From: Okibacterium fritillariae
GTDB taxonomy: Bacteria; Actinomycetota; Actinomycetes; Actinomycetales; Microbacteriaceae
NCBI RefSeq assembly: GCF_900167575.1
Contig: NZ_FUZP01000003.1
Location: 248,001-312,000, forward strand
Length of the DNA: 64,000 bases
Direction of reading: 5' to 3'
Shown: positions 1-9,013 of the stretch, piece after piece
Position numbering within the stretch: position 1 is the stretch's first letter
How the letters are laid out: each line of letters opens with the position of its first letter
Position numbers and translations under genes: made by a program
Notes under the pieces: generated by a model
What the model was told of the DNA's origin: nothing
The model's input: the letters and a program-made list of their open reading frames with translations, nothing else
The model's database searches: none

Positions 1-158
1 TCCATGGTCCAGTAGCGGTAACGGTCGATCACGTTGCGGGTGTCGCCGCGCTCGAGCAGCTCGGGGTCGTACCAGTCCTCAACGGGCCACTCGCCCACCC
101 ACGGGCCGACGCCGTTGGTCGACAGCTCGTTCGTCGGATTCGGCGTTTCGTCAGGCAT
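1..158 (-). CDS. RNA methyltransferase (TrmH/SpoU-type), N-terminal fragment
   Basis: The reading frame starts with ATG at 158 and runs off the left edge, so only about 52 residues are visible. It begins MPDETPNPTNELSTNGVGPW and continues with WVGEW, YDPELL and a DTRNVIDRYRYW stretch. This leader resembles the N-terminus of SpoU/TrmH-family RNA 2'-O-methyltransferases of Microbacteriaceae, where it precedes the catalytic knotted domain. The catalytic motifs lie outside the window, so the assignment rests on the leader alone. The next gene is divergent, with about 90 bases between them. Other proteins with a similar leader cannot be excluded. Confidence 0.55.
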   Translation of the reverse strand, partial: MPDETPNPTNELSTNGVGPWVGEWPVEDWYDPELLERGDTRNVIDRYRYWTM

Positions 159-249
159 CCGCCAAATCTACCGCTCGGGGATGCCCACGCCGTTTTGGTA
201 GCATCGGCTGGCGGTGAGCTACCGCCCCTCCCGACAGAAAGCGGCCCTC

Positions 250-1017
250 GTGACCTCTCTCCCCCGCCTCGTGGCCTTCGACCTCGACGACACCCTCGCG
301 CCGTCGAAGACAGCCATCGATCCGCGGATGTCTGAGCTGCTCTTGAGCCTGCTCGACCAGGTCGAGGTCTGCATCATCTCGGGCGGCAACTTCACCCAGT
401 TCCAGAACCAGGTCGTCGACCGTCTCGAGGGCGCCAACCCGGAGCGGCTCGCGAAGCTGCACCTGATGCCCACGTGCGGCACGCAGTACTACCGCTACGT
501 CGACGGCTCGTGGGCGCAGATCTACGCCCACAACCTGAGCGACGACGAGAAGGCGCGCGCGCTGGCGGCGGTCGAAGCATCCGCCCGCCGTTTGGGGCTG
601 TGGGAGAGCGAGGTGTGGGGGCCGATTCTCGAGGACCGCGGGTCGCAGATCACGTTCTCGGCGCTCGGGCAGCAGGCGCCCGTGGCCGCCAAACAGGCGT
701 GGGACCCGACGGGGTCGAAGAAGGAGTCGCTGCGCGAAGCCGTGCAGGCCGAGCTGCCCGACCTCGAGGTGCGTTCGGGCGGTTCGACGTCGGTCGACAT
801 CACGCGCCGCGGCATCGACAAGGCCTACGGCATGAACAAATTGGTCGAGCTGGCGCACACGCCGCTCGACGACATGCTCTTCGTGGGCGACCGCCTCGAC
901 GAGGGTGGCAACGACTACCCCGTGAAGACGCTCGGCGTCGAGTGCATCGCCGTCGAGGGCTGGGAAGACACGGCCGCACACCTCGACGCGCTCATCCCCC
1001 GCCTCGCGGCGCGGTAG
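250..1017 (+). CDS. HAD-superfamily hydrolase, phosphomannomutase/Cof-like (HAD-IIB)
   Basis: A cytoplasmic HAD phosphatase of about 255 residues. Motif I is FDLDDTLAPSK near the N-terminus, motif II is the S of CIISGG, and a late FVGDRLDEGGNDYPV carries the metal-binding acidic residues of motif IV. The spacing and the phrase KLHLMPTCGTQYYRY fit the HAD-IIB branch (sucrose-phosphatase/PMM-like cap). The substrate is probably a sugar phosphate but is not fixed by sequence. GTG at 250 is preferred because MTSLPRLVAFDLDDT is the usual length before motif I. An in-frame GTG at 214 would add 12 residues but has no spaced ribosome site. The following carboxylesterase gene is convergent. Confidence 0.8.
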   Translation: MTSLPRLVAFDLDDTLAPSKTAIDPRMSELLLSLLDQVEVCIISGGNFTQFQNQVVDRLEGANPERLAKLHLMPTCGTQYYRYVDGSWAQIYAHNLSDDEKARALAAVEASARRLGLWESEVWGPILEDRGSQITFSALGQQAPVAAKQAWDPTGSKKESLREAVQAELPDLEVRSGGSTSVDITRRGIDKAYGMNKLVELAHTPLDDMLFVGDRLDEGGNDYPVKTLGVECIAVEGWEDTAAHLDALIPRLAAR

Positions 1018-1078
1018 GCGCCGGCTCCGCCGACCGGCTCCGCCGGCCCGCCCAGGCGACGTGGACGGCACAGCGGGC

Positions 1079-2506
1079 TCAGCCGACGCGGCGGTAGGCG
1101 ATCAGGCCGGGGACGCGGCCCCGCGCAGCGAGGGCGTCGCCGCGGGCGAAGTCGCCCCAGAGCTGCCGCAGGATGGTGCCGTTGGCGTCGATCTCCTGAC
1201 GAGTGGCGCCCGCGACGAGGGCCGCATCGCGCCAAGCCGCCTCGTCGCCGAAGAGGAGCGGCAAGTCGATCATGTGCGCCGCACCGAAGGGGTTACCCGG
1301 CGCCTTCCACGACACGACGTAGCTGTGCACGCGGCCGCCCGCCTTCGCGTGGCGCCGAGCGAAACGACTGTCTGTGCGCCCGTAGACCAGCCACGTGGCG
1401 AGACCGACGATGGCCTGTTGGATGACGGGGCCCACGACCGGCAGCCCCACCCACCGCTTCAGCTTGGGCAGGTTGGGCACGAAGAGCCGCCCCTCCTCGG
1501 ACGTGTGACCGATGAGCACGTCCACGCGCGGGGCCGCCTCGTTCCAGGCCCGCTCGATGTTGCGCTCGGCGGGCAGCGGGTCGAACCCGTATTGCGTGCT
1601 GAACGGCATGCCACCCTTGAGCCCGAACGGCGCCGCGATGCGCTGCAGCTTGGCCGACAGGGCGACGACCTTGTCGACGGGCGTTTCGGTCGTGACCTGC
1701 GCGGCGGCCTCGGCCATGAGGGAGGTCATGCGGGCGCGACCACGCGCGAGCCCGAGGGGTGCGCTCTGGATGATCGCGCGCGAGAAGAGCGAGGATGCCT
1801 CGGGCACCGCGAGAAGGTGAGCCACGGCATCCGCGCCCGCCGATTGCCCGAACGCCGTGACGCGCGCCGGGTCGCCGCCGAACGCCTGAATGTTGCGCCG
1901 CACCCAGCGGAACGCCTCGAGCATGTCGAGCAAGCCGAGGTTGGCGGGCCGCTCGTCGGTGCCGTCGCCGAGGAAGCCCAGGATGCCGAGGCGATACGTG
2001 ACGGTCACGACGACGACGCGCTGCTCAGCCACGAGCGCCGCCGGATCCATCACGGGCAGGTCGCCGGCACCGTTGGCGTAGGAGCCGCCGTGGATCCAGA
2101 CCATGACGGGCACGGTCTCGCCGCGCGCGAGATCGGCTGGCATCGTGACGGACAGTTGTTGGCAGTGCTCGCTCGGATGCCGGTCGGGCGTCGCGCCGAG
2201 CACCTGCTCGAGGAACGCGTTATAGGGCTGAGGGGATGCGTGCGACCACTCGGTGGCGCCCAGCATGTCGCCGGCACCGCGGTCAGGCACCGGCCGCGGC
2301 CGCTCGAAGCGCTCGGCTTCGGCATAGGGGATGCCCGTGGCCCGCACGACGGCGCCATCGTTCCAGCCCTCGACGGGTCCGCACGGCGGCTCGAAGCGGG
2401 GCGCCGAGCCCGAATCGAAACGTCGCCCAGACAGATTCGGCGACCCAGAGGTTGCGGGGGCGGCGGAGGCGGCGGGCGGCACGTTGTGGTCAGACATCCC
2501 CCTCAT
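1079..2506 (-). CDS. Type-B carboxylesterase / para-nitrobenzyl-esterase-like hydrolase
   Basis: An alpha/beta-hydrolase of the carboxylesterase type-B family, about 475 residues and near family length. The oxyanion-hole motif is VWIHGGSYANGAGD, the nucleophilic elbow is FGQSAGADAV, an acidic residue lies in HTSEEGRLF, and the catalytic His probably lies in GAAHMIDLPLLFGD. No signal peptide is visible, so it is probably cytoplasmic and acts on small carboxylic esters. Translation may begin at 2506 or at the ATG at 2497 (MSDHNV); the purine-rich AGGGGG lies directly before the second ATG, so the choice is open. It is divergent from the HAD gene at 2637. Confidence 0.85.
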   Translation of the reverse strand: MRGMSDHNVPPAASAAPATSGSPNLSGRRFDSGSAPRFEPPCGPVEGWNDGAVVRATGIPYAEAERFERPRPVPDRGAGDMLGATEWSHASPQPYNAFLEQVLGATPDRHPSEHCQQLSVTMPADLARGETVPVMVWIHGGSYANGAGDLPVMDPAALVAEQRVVVVTVTYRLGILGFLGDGTDERPANLGLLDMLEAFRWVRRNIQAFGGDPARVTAFGQSAGADAVAHLLAVPEASSLFSRAIIQSAPLGLARGRARMTSLMAEAAAQVTTETPVDKVVALSAKLQRIAAPFGLKGGMPFSTQYGFDPLPAERNIERAWNEAAPRVDVLIGHTSEEGRLFVPNLPKLKRWVGLPVVGPVIQQAIVGLATWLVYGRTDSRFARRHAKAGGRVHSYVVSWKAPGNPFGAAHMIDLPLLFGDEAAWRDAALVAGATRQEIDANGTILRQLWGDFARGDALAARGRVPGLIAYRRVG

Positions 2507-2636
2507 TCAATCACCGCCCCCGACGAGCGACCTCGGAGCGGCGTGAACGTTTGCGGGGAGGATCGTGGGAGCACAGACATCCCCTCGCCTTGTCACCCCG
2601 AACCTCTAAACTGGCCACGGACAGAAAGAGGTCGCA

Positions 2637-3467
2637 ATGAACACTCGTCGCGAAGACGTCGAATGCTGGTTGACCGACATGGACGGCGTTCTCGTCCATG
2701 AGAACCGTGCGCTGCCCGGCGCCGCCGAGCTGCTGCAGCAGTGGCGCGACCAGGGCAAGCCCTACCTCGTGCTGACCAACAACTCCATCTTCACGCCGCG
2801 CGACCTCAGCGCGCGCCTGCGTCAGTCCGGCCTCGAGGTGCCCGAAGAGTTCATCTGGACCTCCGCTCTCGCCACCGCCGACTTCCTCAAGAACCAGGTG
2901 CCGGGCGGTTCCGCATTCGTCATCGGTGAGGCCGGCATCACGACCGCGCTGCACGAGGCCGGGTTCATCATGACCGAGACCGACCCCGACTACGTGGTCG
3001 TCGGCGAGACCCGCAACTACTCGTTCGAGGCCATTACGAAGGCCATCCGCCTCATCATCAAGGGCGCGCGCTTCATCGTCACCAACCCCGACGCCACGGG
3101 CCCGAGCGCCGACGGCGTGCTGCCCGCGACGGGTGCCATCGCGGCGCTCATCACCAAGGCAACGGGCAAGGAGCCCTATGTGGTGGGCAAGCCCAACCCC
3201 ATGATGTTCCGCTCGGCGCTCAACCGCATCGGCGCGCACTCCGAGAACACCGGCATGATCGGCGACCGTATGGACACCGACGTGGTGGCGGGCATCGAGG
3301 CCGGGCTGCACACCATCCTGGTGCTCACGGGCATCAGCGATCAGGCCGAGATCGACCGCTACCCGTTCCGCCCCGATGAGATCCTGGGCGGCGTGATCGA
3401 CCTGCTCGATAAAGACCCGGTGGAGTCCGACGACTTCGAAGGCAGCTCGACCGTCCCGGCTTCCTAA
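2637..3467 (+). CDS. HAD-IIA family phosphatase (NagD-like)
   Basis: A 276-residue hydrolase of the NagD/HAD-IIA family. Motif I is WLTDMDGVLVHE with the usual DxD, motif II is the VLTNNS loop, the lysine of motif III lies in VVGKPNPMMF, and motif IV is MIGDRMDTDVVAGIEAG. Length and cap position match nucleotide- or sugar-phosphate phosphatases of this family; the physiological substrate is unknown. AGAAAGAGG lies just upstream of the ATG as a ribosome site. The gene stands alone between a divergent esterase and a convergent regulator. Confidence 0.88.
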   Translation: MNTRREDVECWLTDMDGVLVHENRALPGAAELLQQWRDQGKPYLVLTNNSIFTPRDLSARLRQSGLEVPEEFIWTSALATADFLKNQVPGGSAFVIGEAGITTALHEAGFIMTETDPDYVVVGETRNYSFEAITKAIRLIIKGARFIVTNPDATGPSADGVLPATGAIAALITKATGKEPYVVGKPNPMMFRSALNRIGAHSENTGMIGDRMDTDVVAGIEAGLHTILVLTGISDQAEIDRYPFRPDEILGGVIDLLDKDPVESDDFEGSSTVPAS

Positions 3468-3522
3468 GCGGAGCCCCGGTTCAGACTCGGGCTCTGGTCC
3501 CAGCTCCGGCTCCGGCACCCAC

Positions 3523-4422
3523 TCAGCGCAGCTGTTCGCGCGCCACGCTTTCGACCACGCTCGAGACGGCGTCGAGCGTGGGTGAGGTCAGATTCCACCG
3601 CTGCCAATACAGCGCGATATCGATCGGATGCTCGGGCGCCAGGTCGAGCAACACCCCCTGGTCGATCTCGGCCGCGCATTGCTGCTCGGGAAGCATCCCC
3701 CACCCCATGCCGAAGACGACCGCGCGCGCGTAATCGGCCGACGTGGGCACATAGTGCCGCGGCGAGCGCAGCGATCGTCCCGTGTAGTCGCGGAAGAACT
3801 GCCGCTGGATCTGGTCTTTTCGGTCGAAGTTCACGACGGGAGCCGACCCGAGCGATTCGACCGAGGCGCGTTCGTCGAGAAAGCGCTGGGCGAACGACGG
3901 GCTGCAGACCGCCCGGTAACGCATGCGGCCGAGCGACGTGACCGAGCATCCCTGCACCGCCTGCGACGCCGAGGTGACCGCCGCCATGACGGCTCCCGAG
4001 CGCAGCAGCTCTGCCGTGTGATCCTGATCGTCGCGGTGGATGTCGAACACGGCTTCGACGCCGGTCACCTCGTACAGAAGCGAGGCGGCCTCGAGAAACC
4101 AAGTGGCCAGGCTGTCGGCGTTGACGGCGACGGGCACCGTGACGACGCCGCCATCGGATGCCGCCCGCCCGAGCTCGCGCGCCGTGTCCTGCTGCAGCAG
4201 CTCGACCTGTCGGGCATAGCGCAGCACGACGTCGCCCGCCGCCGTCAGGCGAACGGGGTTCGACCGCTCGACCAGGATCTGGCCCGCGGTGAGCTCCATG
4301 GCCTTGATTCGCTGCGAGACCGCCGAGGCCGTCACATGCAGTCGCCGCGCGGCACCGTCGAAGGTGCCCTCGTCGAGGATCGCGCTGAGCGTCGCGAGCT
4401 GTTCGGGGGTGAAAGCGACCAT
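3523..4422 (-). CDS. lysG: LysR-family regulator of amino-acid export (LysG/ArgP type)
   Basis: A 299-residue LysR-type activator. The N-terminal winged helix-turn-helix reads QLATLSAILDEGTFDGAARRLHVTASAVSQRIKAME, followed by a periplasmic-binding-protein-like effector domain. The divergent neighbour is a LysE/ArgO exporter with only 68 bases between the two start codons. This is the classic LysG-LysE arrangement, in which the regulator senses intracellular lysine or arginine and switches on the exporter. The specific effector is inferred from that arrangement. An ArgP-like alternative function is possible. Confidence 0.85.
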   Translation of the reverse strand: MVAFTPEQLATLSAILDEGTFDGAARRLHVTASAVSQRIKAMELTAGQILVERSNPVRLTAAGDVVLRYARQVELLQQDTARELGRAASDGGVVTVPVAVNADSLATWFLEAASLLYEVTGVEAVFDIHRDDQDHTAELLRSGAVMAAVTSASQAVQGCSVTSLGRMRYRAVCSPSFAQRFLDERASVESLGSAPVVNFDRKDQIQRQFFRDYTGRSLRSPRHYVPTSADYARAVVFGMGWGMLPEQQCAAEIDQGVLLDLAPEHPIDIALYWQRWNLTSPTLDAVSSVVESVAREQLR

Positions 4423-4490
4423 AAGCGCAGCTTACGGCGCAGAAGAATCTTTAGCTGTACTGCACGCCCCGGCATCCATACCGTTACATC

Positions 4491-5120
4491 GTGACCTTCT
4501 CCACCACCCTCCTGCCCGCCCTGCTGGGTTTCGGCACCGGGCTCGCCCTCATTGTTGCGATCGGCGCGCAAAACGCGTTCCTGCTGAAGCTCGGCCTCAC
4601 GGGTCGCAACGGTCTCGTCCTCGCGGTCGTCGCCATCTGCGCGATCTCGGATGCCGTGCTCATCGTCGTCGGAGTGCTGGGTATCGGCGCGGTCATCGAG
4701 GCAGCCCCGGTGGCGCTCGTCGTCATCCGCGTCCTGGGAACGGTGTTCCTGATCGCCTACGGTCTCTTCGCCGCCTGGCGGGCCCTCAAGCCGAAGGCGC
4801 TCGAACCGGGCGCCGCATCACCGCGCATCTCGCTGCGAGCGGCCGTGTTCACAGCCCTCGCGCTCACCTGGCTGAACCCCCACGTCTATCTCGACACCGT
4901 GCTGCTGCTGGGATCGGTCGCCAACCAGCAGGGCGAAGCCGAGCGGTGGTGGTGGGCGGGCGGCGCCGTGCTGGCGAGTTTCACCTGGTTCACGCTGCTC
5001 GGGTTCGGGGCGCGGCTGCTGCGGCCGTTCTTCGCCAAGCCGTCGTCGTGGCGCGTTCTCGACGCGCTCATCGCGGTCGTCATGCTGGCGCTCGGCATCC
5101 GCATGGCGCTCGGCCACTGA
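4491..5120 (+). CDS. lysE: LysE/ArgO-type basic amino-acid exporter
   Basis: An integral membrane exporter of 209 residues. The N-terminus LLGFGTGLALIVAIGAQNAFLLKLGL carries the family motif G(A)QNAFLL, and a second family signature, LTWLNPHVYLDTVLLLGSV, lies near residue 120. Five or six hydrophobic helices are visible. It probably exports L-lysine or L-arginine when the pool rises, for example during peptide growth. The start is GTG at 4491. The divergent LysR gene at 3523-4422 is its likely activator. Confidence 0.88.
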   Translation: MTFSTTLLPALLGFGTGLALIVAIGAQNAFLLKLGLTGRNGLVLAVVAICAISDAVLIVVGVLGIGAVIEAAPVALVVIRVLGTVFLIAYGLFAAWRALKPKALEPGAASPRISLRAAVFTALALTWLNPHVYLDTVLLLGSVANQQGEAERWWWAGGAVLASFTWFTLLGFGARLLRPFFAKPSSWRVLDALIAVVMLALGIRMALGH

Positions 5121-5130
5121 CAGTCGGGAA

Positions 5131-5180
5131 CGGATGTCCAGGCCCGGATGCTCGGGCACGGATGCTCGGACACGGATGAT
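5131..5180. repeat. Short degenerate tandem repeat, about 14 bp period
   Basis: Between the lysE stop and the convergent septum-like gene, a CTCGGGCACGGATG unit is repeated with one change, and further CGGATG words flank it. It is built from the GGATGC word common throughout this genome. It may simply be slippage in a convergent intergenic space; no coding or hairpin function is apparent. Confidence 0.6.
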
Positions 5181-5215
5181 GGAGCGCCGGCGCTCGGGCA
5201 CGCAGGCTCAGAAAC

Positions 5216-8200
5216 TCAGCTTCCGGCGAGAGACCCCGTGATGGGCTGGGCGCTCGACCGGCTGACGAAGCAGTAGTAGCTGCGCTCGCCCGCTGCCCAC
5301 TGCTCGGCCGTGACCGGGTAGCTGCCCTGCACCTGAACGTCGTTCAGGGCGCCCGCCGCGGCCAGGTTCAGCACGCCGGGTGCGCTGCAGAGCAGCGAGA
5401 TCTGGCCCGCGATGGCCGCTTCGCCCGGGAACGCCGCGGCCGGGTCTTCCGACACGGCCGCTTTCTTCACCATCTGTGCGGCGTGCGGGGTGGCGCAGTC
5501 GACCACGGTGAACTCTTCGACCCACGGGTTCGTGTAGGGCTCGAGGCATTCGCCGCCGGCCAGCAGCTTCCAGTCATACGTGCCCGGCGCGAGCGGTCCG
5601 GCGGCCGGGGCTGCTGGGGCCTCGGGCGTCGGCTCGGGGGCGGGTTCGGCCGTGGCCGTCGGCGTTTCGGATGTCGCGGGGCTCGCGGTCGGTGTCGCGG
5701 TGGGTTGCGTGGCGGGCCCGGCTACGAGCCCGGGGATGCGCGTGCCCAAGAAGAAGAGCCCGACGAGGATCAGCACCAGGACGAGCGCCCCGGCCACCAG
5801 GATCAGGGGGCGAGGGAACCTCGAGGCGACGGTGTTGCCCGCGGGCGGACGCGTGCCGCCGTCGCCAGCGCCTGGCCCGGAGCCACTCGCGCCGCCGGTT
5901 GCGGCCCGGGGACTCGAATCGTGTGCCGACATGGCGTGATCGTCGTTCGCGCGGGATGCGGCGCGACGGGATGCTTCGGTTCCGGCAGCTCCGGCCGCGT
6001 TATGTGCCGGACCTGTCGATTCTGGGGCACGATCCGCCGCGGTCGCCGCTCCGGCCGCACCGAGAAGCTGCGTCGGCGCGTTGTCCGGTTGACCGGGCTG
6101 GCTGACGTCGCCCCCGAAGGGAGCTTCCGAGTCGGCAACGGGCAGCACGACAGTGGCATCGGCGGCGTCGGCACGTCGATCGGATGCGTCGGCGCGGGGC
6201 CCCGCATTGTCGTCCGTGTCGTCACGCTCGAGTTCGTCTGCATCGTCGTCGCCGAAAAGCGACCAGGAGTCGGTATCGGTGTAGGCGTCGGTGTCGGCGC
6301 TGGAACCGGTGCCGGAATCGCTGCCGGTGCCAGTGCCAGTGCCAGTGCCGGAGTCCCCCGCGGCCTCGCGACCGGTCGAGCTCGCAGCCGGTTCGCGGTC
6401 GTCGTTGCGCGAGGCGAACTGCAGTTCCGAGAAGTCCATCGCCTCTGTCGGGGCGTCGACGGACGCCGAGCGCGAACCCGCGTCTGCGCGGGCGGCCGCA
6501 TCGTCCTCCTCGCCGGAGTTCATTCCGTCGGCTCGTTCGTTCCCGCCTGCGGCAGAGCCGGCAGCGGCGGCAGTGGCCGCGGCGAGTCCGGCGACGCCGG
6601 CTGCCGACGCTGCGCCGCTCGCGGCTTCGCGGTCGCGCATCGCCGCGAGCTGGCGTTCCAGGGCCGCTTCGTGTTCGGCGGCCGCGGCGCGGGCTGTCTC
6701 AGCGTCGGCGGCTCGCCGGAGTTCGGCCTGCCGCTCGACCTCGGCGGCACGTTTCTCCTCGGCGACACGAGCAGCCTCGGCAGCCTGTTCGGCCTCAGCA
6801 GCCCTCTCGGCCTCGGCTGCACGTTCGGCTTCAGCGGTACGATCGGCTTCAGCAGCACGCTCGGCGTCAGCCGCACGCTCTTCTTCAGCCACACGTTCAG
6901 CCTCGGCCACGCGCTCTTCCTCGGCCACGCGCTCGGCTTCGCGGCGCGCATGCACGCGGGGGTCGAGTTCGTCGTTGCGGCTGAGCTCCCAGGAGAAGGG
7001 AACCTCGCCGAGGTCTTCGGTCAAGAAATCTTGAGCGTGACCGCCCACACGACCGTCCTCGTCGCGCGCGGCGCCATGGCCGTCTCCCGACACCGTGTCT
7101 CCGTCGGGGTCGACCTCGTCGGTCGCTGATCCCTGCGCCTCGGCGGACGACGCGTCCTCAGCCGTCGCCTCGTACGGCCGCTCACCGCGCACGGCGGCCA
7201 ACTCTTCGGGCGTGAAACTCAGGGCCTGCGGATGCCGCAGCGAGGAGCGTGGCACGTCTGCGGGCGCATCCTCCTCCGCGGCAGCGATGCCGCCAGTGGC
7301 CGCGGCGCTGGCGCCGTCGGAGTGCGACTCGCCCTCACCGCCGACCTGCGCATCGGCATCGGCATCGGCATCGGCATCGTCGTCATCGGCGCGGGCCCAC
7401 TCGGGCACGGCCGCCTCGCTCGGCGGCGGCGTGAAGGTCGCGCGCCGCGGCGCGTAATTCTCATCGTCACTGGTCTGCACATCGATCAGGTCGGTGTCAT
7501 CCAGTTCGTCCGCCGGCAACTCGTCGTCGGCGCTCGACTCCTCCGGGGCCACGACAGGCATCCGCGCCGTGCGCGATTCGCGCCGCGTTGTCGGGGCCTC
7601 GCCCGTGGCCGATCCCACGCCGGACGTGTCGTCACCGTCGGTCTCGTCGCCAGCTGCATCGCCCTCTGACGCCCCGCGCGAACCGCGCAGCCCGTCGAGT
7701 CCGAGTGATCCGGCATATGTCGCCGTGCTCGAGCGAGACGAGCCTTCCTCACTCGGGTAGGCATCCGTGGCGCCGTCGTCCGAGTCCTGCTTCGACGCGG
7801 CGTCGTCGGGCTGCGCACCGGGTCGGGCGCGCCACCAGGGCGACAATTCGGGGGTCTCGTTGCGGTCGGCCGGGTTCGCCGGGGCGCGGAACAGATGCTC
7901 GGTCGACGGCGAGGCGGGGATTCCACCAGCCGGCGTGCCGAAGGCGGGCATGACGGGCATGGGTCCCGTCTCGACATCCTCGGTGTTCGCGGCATCGTCG
8001 GACGAAGCGGATGCGAGGGCGCCGGTCTCGGGCGTCTTCTCCGTGTCGTGCTCGGTGCTCGCCCCGAGCCACGACATGAGCTGCTCTTCGGCCTTGCGCA
8101 CCGAACCGCGCACACCGGTCGGAGCAGAGGCCTCGGCATCGGACGAAGACTCAGACCCCGCAGCACGCGGCGCGACGGACGAACCGTCGCTCACCTCATC

Positions 8201-8395
8201 CGCAACGTCGTCGTCGTCAGCGTCGTCGTCATCGAGCTGTCCGAGCAACCATTCGGTGCCGAGCGGCAGCCCCGCCGTCTCGACGGGCGGCTCGTCGGGG
8301 TGTGTGCCGGGCGCGCCCTCGACGGCGTCTCGGTCACGGGCCTCGTCGCCGTCGTTCCGTTCGGGCTGGTCGCCCCGCCGTCGCTCGTCGGCCAC
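5216..8395 (-). CDS. Large repetitive membrane protein with C-terminal septum-formation-like domain
   Basis: A 1059-residue protein. Roughly residues 1-470 are acidic, low-complexity and probably disordered (Asp/Ala/Ser/Thr-rich). Residues about 480-590 are a long AEAERVAEEERAA-type charged coiled coil. A single transmembrane helix (LILVAGALVLVLILVGLFFLG) lies near residue 870. The last 120 or so residues form an extracellular module with four cysteines (GGECLEP, VVDCATPHA, LLCSAPG, YYCFVS) matching the actinobacterial septum-formation domain. The reading frame extends far upstream on the same strand, but GTG at 8395 is chosen because CTGGAG lies at the right spacing inside the end of pyrE, making the two genes translationally linked. 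A role in cell-envelope growth or division is inferred. Confidence 0.75.
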   Translation of the reverse strand: MADERRRGDQPERNDGDEARDRDAVEGAPGTHPDEPPVETAGLPLGTEWLLGQLDDDDADDDDVADEVSDGSSVAPRAAGSESSSDAEASAPTGVRGSVRKAEEQLMSWLGASTEHDTEKTPETGALASASSDDAANTEDVETGPMPVMPAFGTPAGGIPASPSTEHLFRAPANPADRNETPELSPWWRARPGAQPDDAASKQDSDDGATDAYPSEEGSSRSSTATYAGSLGLDGLRGSRGASEGDAAGDETDGDDTSGVGSATGEAPTTRRESRTARMPVVAPEESSADDELPADELDDTDLIDVQTSDDENYAPRRATFTPPPSEAAVPEWARADDDDADADADADAQVGGEGESHSDGASAAATGGIAAAEEDAPADVPRSSLRHPQALSFTPEELAAVRGERPYEATAEDASSAEAQGSATDEVDPDGDTVSGDGHGAARDEDGRVGGHAQDFLTEDLGEVPFSWELSRNDELDPRVHARREAERVAEEERVAEAERVAEEERAADAERAAEADRTAEAERAAEAERAAEAEQAAEAARVAEEKRAAEVERQAELRRAADAETARAAAAEHEAALERQLAAMRDREAASGAASAAGVAGLAAATAAAAGSAAGGNERADGMNSGEEDDAAARADAGSRSASVDAPTEAMDFSELQFASRNDDREPAASSTGREAAGDSGTGTGTGTGSDSGTGSSADTDAYTDTDSWSLFGDDDADELERDDTDDNAGPRADASDRRADAADATVVLPVADSEAPFGGDVSQPGQPDNAPTQLLGAAGAATAADRAPESTGPAHNAAGAAGTEASRRAASRANDDHAMSAHDSSPRAATGGASGSGPGAGDGGTRPPAGNTVASRFPRPLILVAGALVLVLILVGLFFLGTRIPGLVAGPATQPTATPTASPATSETPTATAEPAPEPTPEAPAAPAAGPLAPGTYDWKLLAGGECLEPYTNPWVEEFTVVDCATPHAAQMVKKAAVSEDPAAAFPGEAAIAGQISLLCSAPGVLNLAAAGALNDVQVQGSYPVTAEQWAAGERSYYCFVSRSSAQPITGSLAGS
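6324..6349. repeat. Hexanucleotide repeat (GCCAGT)n inside the septum-like gene
   Basis: Four near-identical GCCAGT units encode an alternating Gly-Thr run on the minus strand. They lie in the low-complexity part of the reading frame, so changes in copy number would keep the frame. Confidence 0.7.
7349..7380. repeat. Hexanucleotide repeat (CATCGG)n inside the septum-like gene
   Basis: Five consecutive CATCGG units encode Asp-Ala repeats on the minus strand in the acidic N-terminal region. Because the unit is two codons, slippage lengthens or shortens the protein without shifting the frame. Confidence 0.8.
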
Positions 8396-8397
8396 GG

Positions 8398-8946
8398 TTA
8401 CTCCAGGCCCAGATCTGCCAGCCCGATGGCGGCGAAGTAGGGGTAGCCGGCTTTCTCGATGATCTCGCGGGCACCCGTGTTGCGGTCGACGACGACGGCG
8501 ACGCCGACGACGATGGCGCCGACCTTCTCGAGCGCCTCGGCGGCTTTCAGCGGCGAACCGCCCGTTGTCGAGGTGTCCTCGAGAACGATGACACGCTTGC
8601 CGGCGAGATCGGGGCCTTCGACCTGCTTGCCGCGGCCGTGGTCCTTGGGTTCCTTGCGCACGACGAACGCGTCGTAGGTGAGGCCACGGGCGGCACCCTG
8701 GTGCAGAATCGCAGCGGCGACAGGGTCGGCGCCCATAGTCAGGCCGCCGACGGCGAAGACATCCGGAACCGGGGCGATCAGGTCGATCATGACCTGGCCG
8801 ATCAGCGGAGCGACGCGGTGGTCGAGGCTCACCTTGCGAAGGTCGACGTAGTACGTGGCCTTCTTGCCGCTCGTCAGGGTGAAGTCTCCGTGGAAGACTG
8901 CCTCGGCCGAGATGAATTCGATGAGTTGTTGGCGCGCATCCGTCAC
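8398..8946 (-). CDS. pyrE: Orotate phosphoribosyltransferase
   Basis: A 182-residue enzyme that joins orotate and PRPP to give orotidine-5'-phosphate in pyrimidine synthesis. The phosphate-binding PRPP motif reads VIVLEDTSTTGGS, with two conserved acidic residues followed by the TTGGS loop. FTLTSGKKATYYVDLRKVSL near the N-terminus and the lysine-rich VVRKEPKDHGRGKQVEG catalytic loop are typical of OPRTase. GTG at 8946 (MTDARQQLIEF) gives the usual length; a longer frame upstream overlaps the divergent xth gene and is rejected. The stop codon lies two bases before the GTG of the large septum-like protein, so the two are probably one operon. Confidence 0.95.
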   Translation of the reverse strand: MTDARQQLIEFISAEAVFHGDFTLTSGKKATYYVDLRKVSLDHRVAPLIGQVMIDLIAPVPDVFAVGGLTMGADPVAAAILHQGAARGLTYDAFVVRKEPKDHGRGKQVEGPDLAGKRVIVLEDTSTTGGSPLKAAEALEKVGAIVVGVAVVVDRNTGAREIIEKAGYPYFAAIGLADLGLE

Positions 8947-9013
8947 AAGACGACAGTTTACGGGTGAACGGGCCCGGAACGTCCACACGACGGGCCCGGA
9001 TAGCATTGTCGGC

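Noticed and set aside
1061-2701. Long plus-strand open frame opposite the carboxylesterase
   Set aside because: High-GC shadow frame; Arg/His/Gly-rich composition without domains, while the minus strand has a complete esterase.
3471-3500. GAGCCC/GGGCTC inverted repeat between convergent HAD and LysR genes
   Set aside because: Short arms and no U-tract; not distinguishable from chance in GC-rich DNA.
7349-7380. Regular hexanucleotide repeat considered as part of a CRISPR-like array
   Set aside because: Units are contiguous without spacers and code for Asp-Ala repeats.
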